Source of the DNA: Opitutia bacterium
GTDB taxonomy: Bacteria; Verrucomicrobiota; Verrucomicrobiia; Opitutales; Opitutaceae
Direction of reading: 5' to 3'
NCBI GenBank assembly: GCA_025351035.1
Contig: JANXWT010000143.1
Span: 1-6,845, forward strand
DNA: 6,845 nt
The notes under the pieces were generated by a model. It did not search any database and was not told the DNA's origin. It saw nothing but the letters and a program-made list of their open reading frames with translations. Positions 5,567-6,845 of this stretch are shown here, piece by piece. The translations under genes were made by a program, and so were the position numbers. The first letter of the stretch is position 1; every line of letters begins with the position of its first letter.

Positions 5567-6845
5567 TCAGAAAATTCGGGCCACGAACGCGCGCAGCAGG
5601 TGCAGACTGAAGATGAGGGCGAGCAGGCAGGTGAGGGGCGAGGTCTGCTTGGCGCGGCCGGTGCCGAGGTGGAGAACGACGTGGGCGATCAGGCCCAGGC
5701 CAATGCCTTCCGCGATGCTAAAGCTGAGAGGTATGCCCGCGATGATCAGGAAGGCCGGCGCCGTCTCCGCGAAGTCATCGAGCTTCAGTTGGGCGACTGA
5801 TTGAAACATGAAAATGCCGACAATCACGAGGGCCGGGGCCGTCGCCGCGGCAGGGATAATCAAAATCACCGGCGTCAGGAACAACGCGCCGAGGAAAAGC
5901 CCGGCCGTGGTCGCGCCGGTTAATCCCGTGCGTCCACCGGCCTCGACGCCCGCGGCGGACTCGATGTAGCTGACGACGGTGGACGTGCCCAAGAGAGAAC
6001 TCAAAATGGCGGCGATCGAGTCGGCGACGAGCGCGCGGCCGGCCTTGGGCAATTTGCCGTCCTTGTCGAGCAGCCCGGCGCGTTGCGACACACCGATCAG
6101 CGTGCCGATGTTGTCGAACATGTCGACGAGCAGAAGCGTGAGGATGATCGGCAGGGCCTTGGCAAAGTCGTGGAGCAGGAAATCGAAGTTGAGCTGGAGA
6201 AACGTCGGGGCGGGCGAAGCGGGCAGGGAGAACAGCGCGTCCGGCATGGCCGTGACGGTGCCGCCGTGTCCGTTGGAGACAAAGAGACCGACCACCGTCA
6301 CTGCAAGGATGGACAGGATGATCGCGCCGGGCACGCGACGTGCCACTAGGACCGCGGTAAGCAAGATCCCGCCAAAGCACAATAGGACCGGCGGCGATCC
6401 AAAGTCCCCGTGCGTGACGAACGTGGCGGTGCTGGCGACAACGAGCCCGCCGTTCTTGAGGCCGATGAAAGCGATGAAGAGTCCGATGCCGCACGTGATC
6501 GCCAGCTTCAGTTGGTGCGGGATGGCGGCGATGATTTTTTCCCGCACGCCGCTAAGCGAAAGGGCGAGGAAGATGCAGCCGTTCACGAAGACGAGTCCGA
6601 GCGCGGACTGCCAGGAGACTCCGAGACCGAGACAAACGGTGAAGGCGAAGTAGGCGTTGATGCCCATGCCGGGGGCAAGGGCGAGTGGGTAGTTGGTCAG
6701 GAATCCCATCAGCAGCGTGCTCACGGCGGCGGTGATGGCTGTGACCGTGATGAGCGCGGCGGGCGGCATCCCGGCGGCCGCTAAGATCGCCGGATTGACG
6801 GCGAGAATGTAGGCCATCGCGGCGAACGTCGTCGCACCGGCCTGC
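5567..6845 (-). CDS. AzgA-type hypoxanthine/guanine permease, N-terminus cut by window edge
   Basis: Inner-membrane proton-coupled purine base importer of the AzgA branch of the NCS2 superfamily (PbuG/AdeQ/GhxP relatives). The frame is open to the right edge. Codons upstream of Met at 6817 read AGATTFAAMAYILAVNPA, matching the conserved AzgA N-terminal helix, so that Met is internal and roughly 20 residues are missing. Counting from it, recognisable motifs are LAPGMGINAYFAF (48-59), SLSGVREKIIAAIP (87-100), VDMFDNIGTLIGV (231-243), LLGTSTVVSYIESAAGVEAGGRTGLT (275-300, contains the substrate-site Glu and the GGRTGLT signature) and PALVIVGIFMF (328-338). About a dozen hydrophobic segments are present. 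The adenosine deaminase gene follows after 51 bp on the same strand, pointing to joint use in purine salvage. Any purine riboswitch or promoter would lie outside the window. Exact base preference (hypoxanthine, guanine or adenine) cannot be read from sequence. Confidence 0.93.
   Translation of the reverse strand, partial: QAGATTFAAMAYILAVNPAILAAAGMPPAALITVTAITAAVSTLLMGFLTNYPLALAPGMGINAYFAFTVCLGLGVSWQSALGLVFVNGCIFLALSLSGVREKIIAAIPHQLKLAITCGIGLFIAFIGLKNGGLVVASTATFVTHGDFGSPPVLLCFGGILLTAVLVARRVPGAIILSILAVTVVGLFVSNGHGGTVTAMPDALFSLPASPAPTFLQLNFDFLLHDFAKALPIILTLLLVDMFDNIGTLIGVSQRAGLLDKDGKLPKAGRALVADSIAAILSSLLGTSTVVSYIESAAGVEAGGRTGLTGATTAGLFLGALFLTPVILIIPAAATAPALVIVGIFMFQSVAQLKLDDFAETAPAFLIIAGIPLSFSIAEGIGLGLIAHVVLHLGTGRAKQTSPLTCLLALIFSLHLLRAFVARIF

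Noticed and set aside
5216..5800. Plus-strand open frame of 194 codons spanning the deaminase-permease junction
   Set aside because: Overlaps two well-supported minus-strand genes and shows no homology-like pattern.
1..6845. tRNA, rRNA, CRISPR array, insertion sequence, phage or toxin-antitoxin genes
   Set aside because: I saw no cloverleaf-like segment, regularly spaced repeats, transposase or integrase motif; nearly all the sequence is accounted for by the six genes.

Overview
This 6.8 kb window is a gene-dense, GC-rich bacterial chromosome segment. It carries six protein genes, two of them cut by the window edges. The organism looks Gram-negative: there is an outer-membrane beta-barrel candidate with a signal peptide and an aromatic C-terminal residue, and a deaminase with a signal peptide. 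High GC, weak or absent Shine-Dalgarno sequences at every visible start, and the mix of gene families would fit a verrucomicrobial (Opitutus-like) genome. That placement is inference only; no taxonomic marker gene is present.

Left arm, minus strand, 1-1272: most of a two-domain permease of an iron(III)-type ABC importer, running off the left edge. Its start faces a 140 bp divergent intergenic region. The AT-rich part of that region (about 1333-1378) holds an imperfect dyad that could be a metal-regulator operator.

Centre, plus strand, 1413-4061: a tight three-gene unit with gaps of 4 and 5 bp. In order it encodes a predicted outer-membrane channel of the phenol/MetA-pathway type, an NRAMP (MntH-like) Mn2+/Fe2+ transporter with intact metal-site motifs, and a small UspA-type universal stress protein. 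Together with the divergent iron-type permease it reads as a transition-metal uptake locus spanning both membranes. A perfect 8 bp hairpin (4072-4091) sits between this unit and the convergent genes that follow.

Right arm, minus strand, 4115-6845: a purine-salvage pair transcribed leftward. An AzgA-type hypoxanthine/guanine permease, missing only its extreme N-terminus at the right edge, comes first. After 51 bp it is followed by an exported adenosine deaminase of the ADGF/ADA2-like type with all visible catalytic residues intact. The likely logic is that extracytoplasmic adenosine is deaminated to inosine and the resulting purine base is imported; the nucleoside-cleaving step is not in the window.

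No RNA gene, CRISPR array, insertion sequence or prophage gene is visible. The many long open frames antisense to these genes are products of high GC and carry no recognisable domain.
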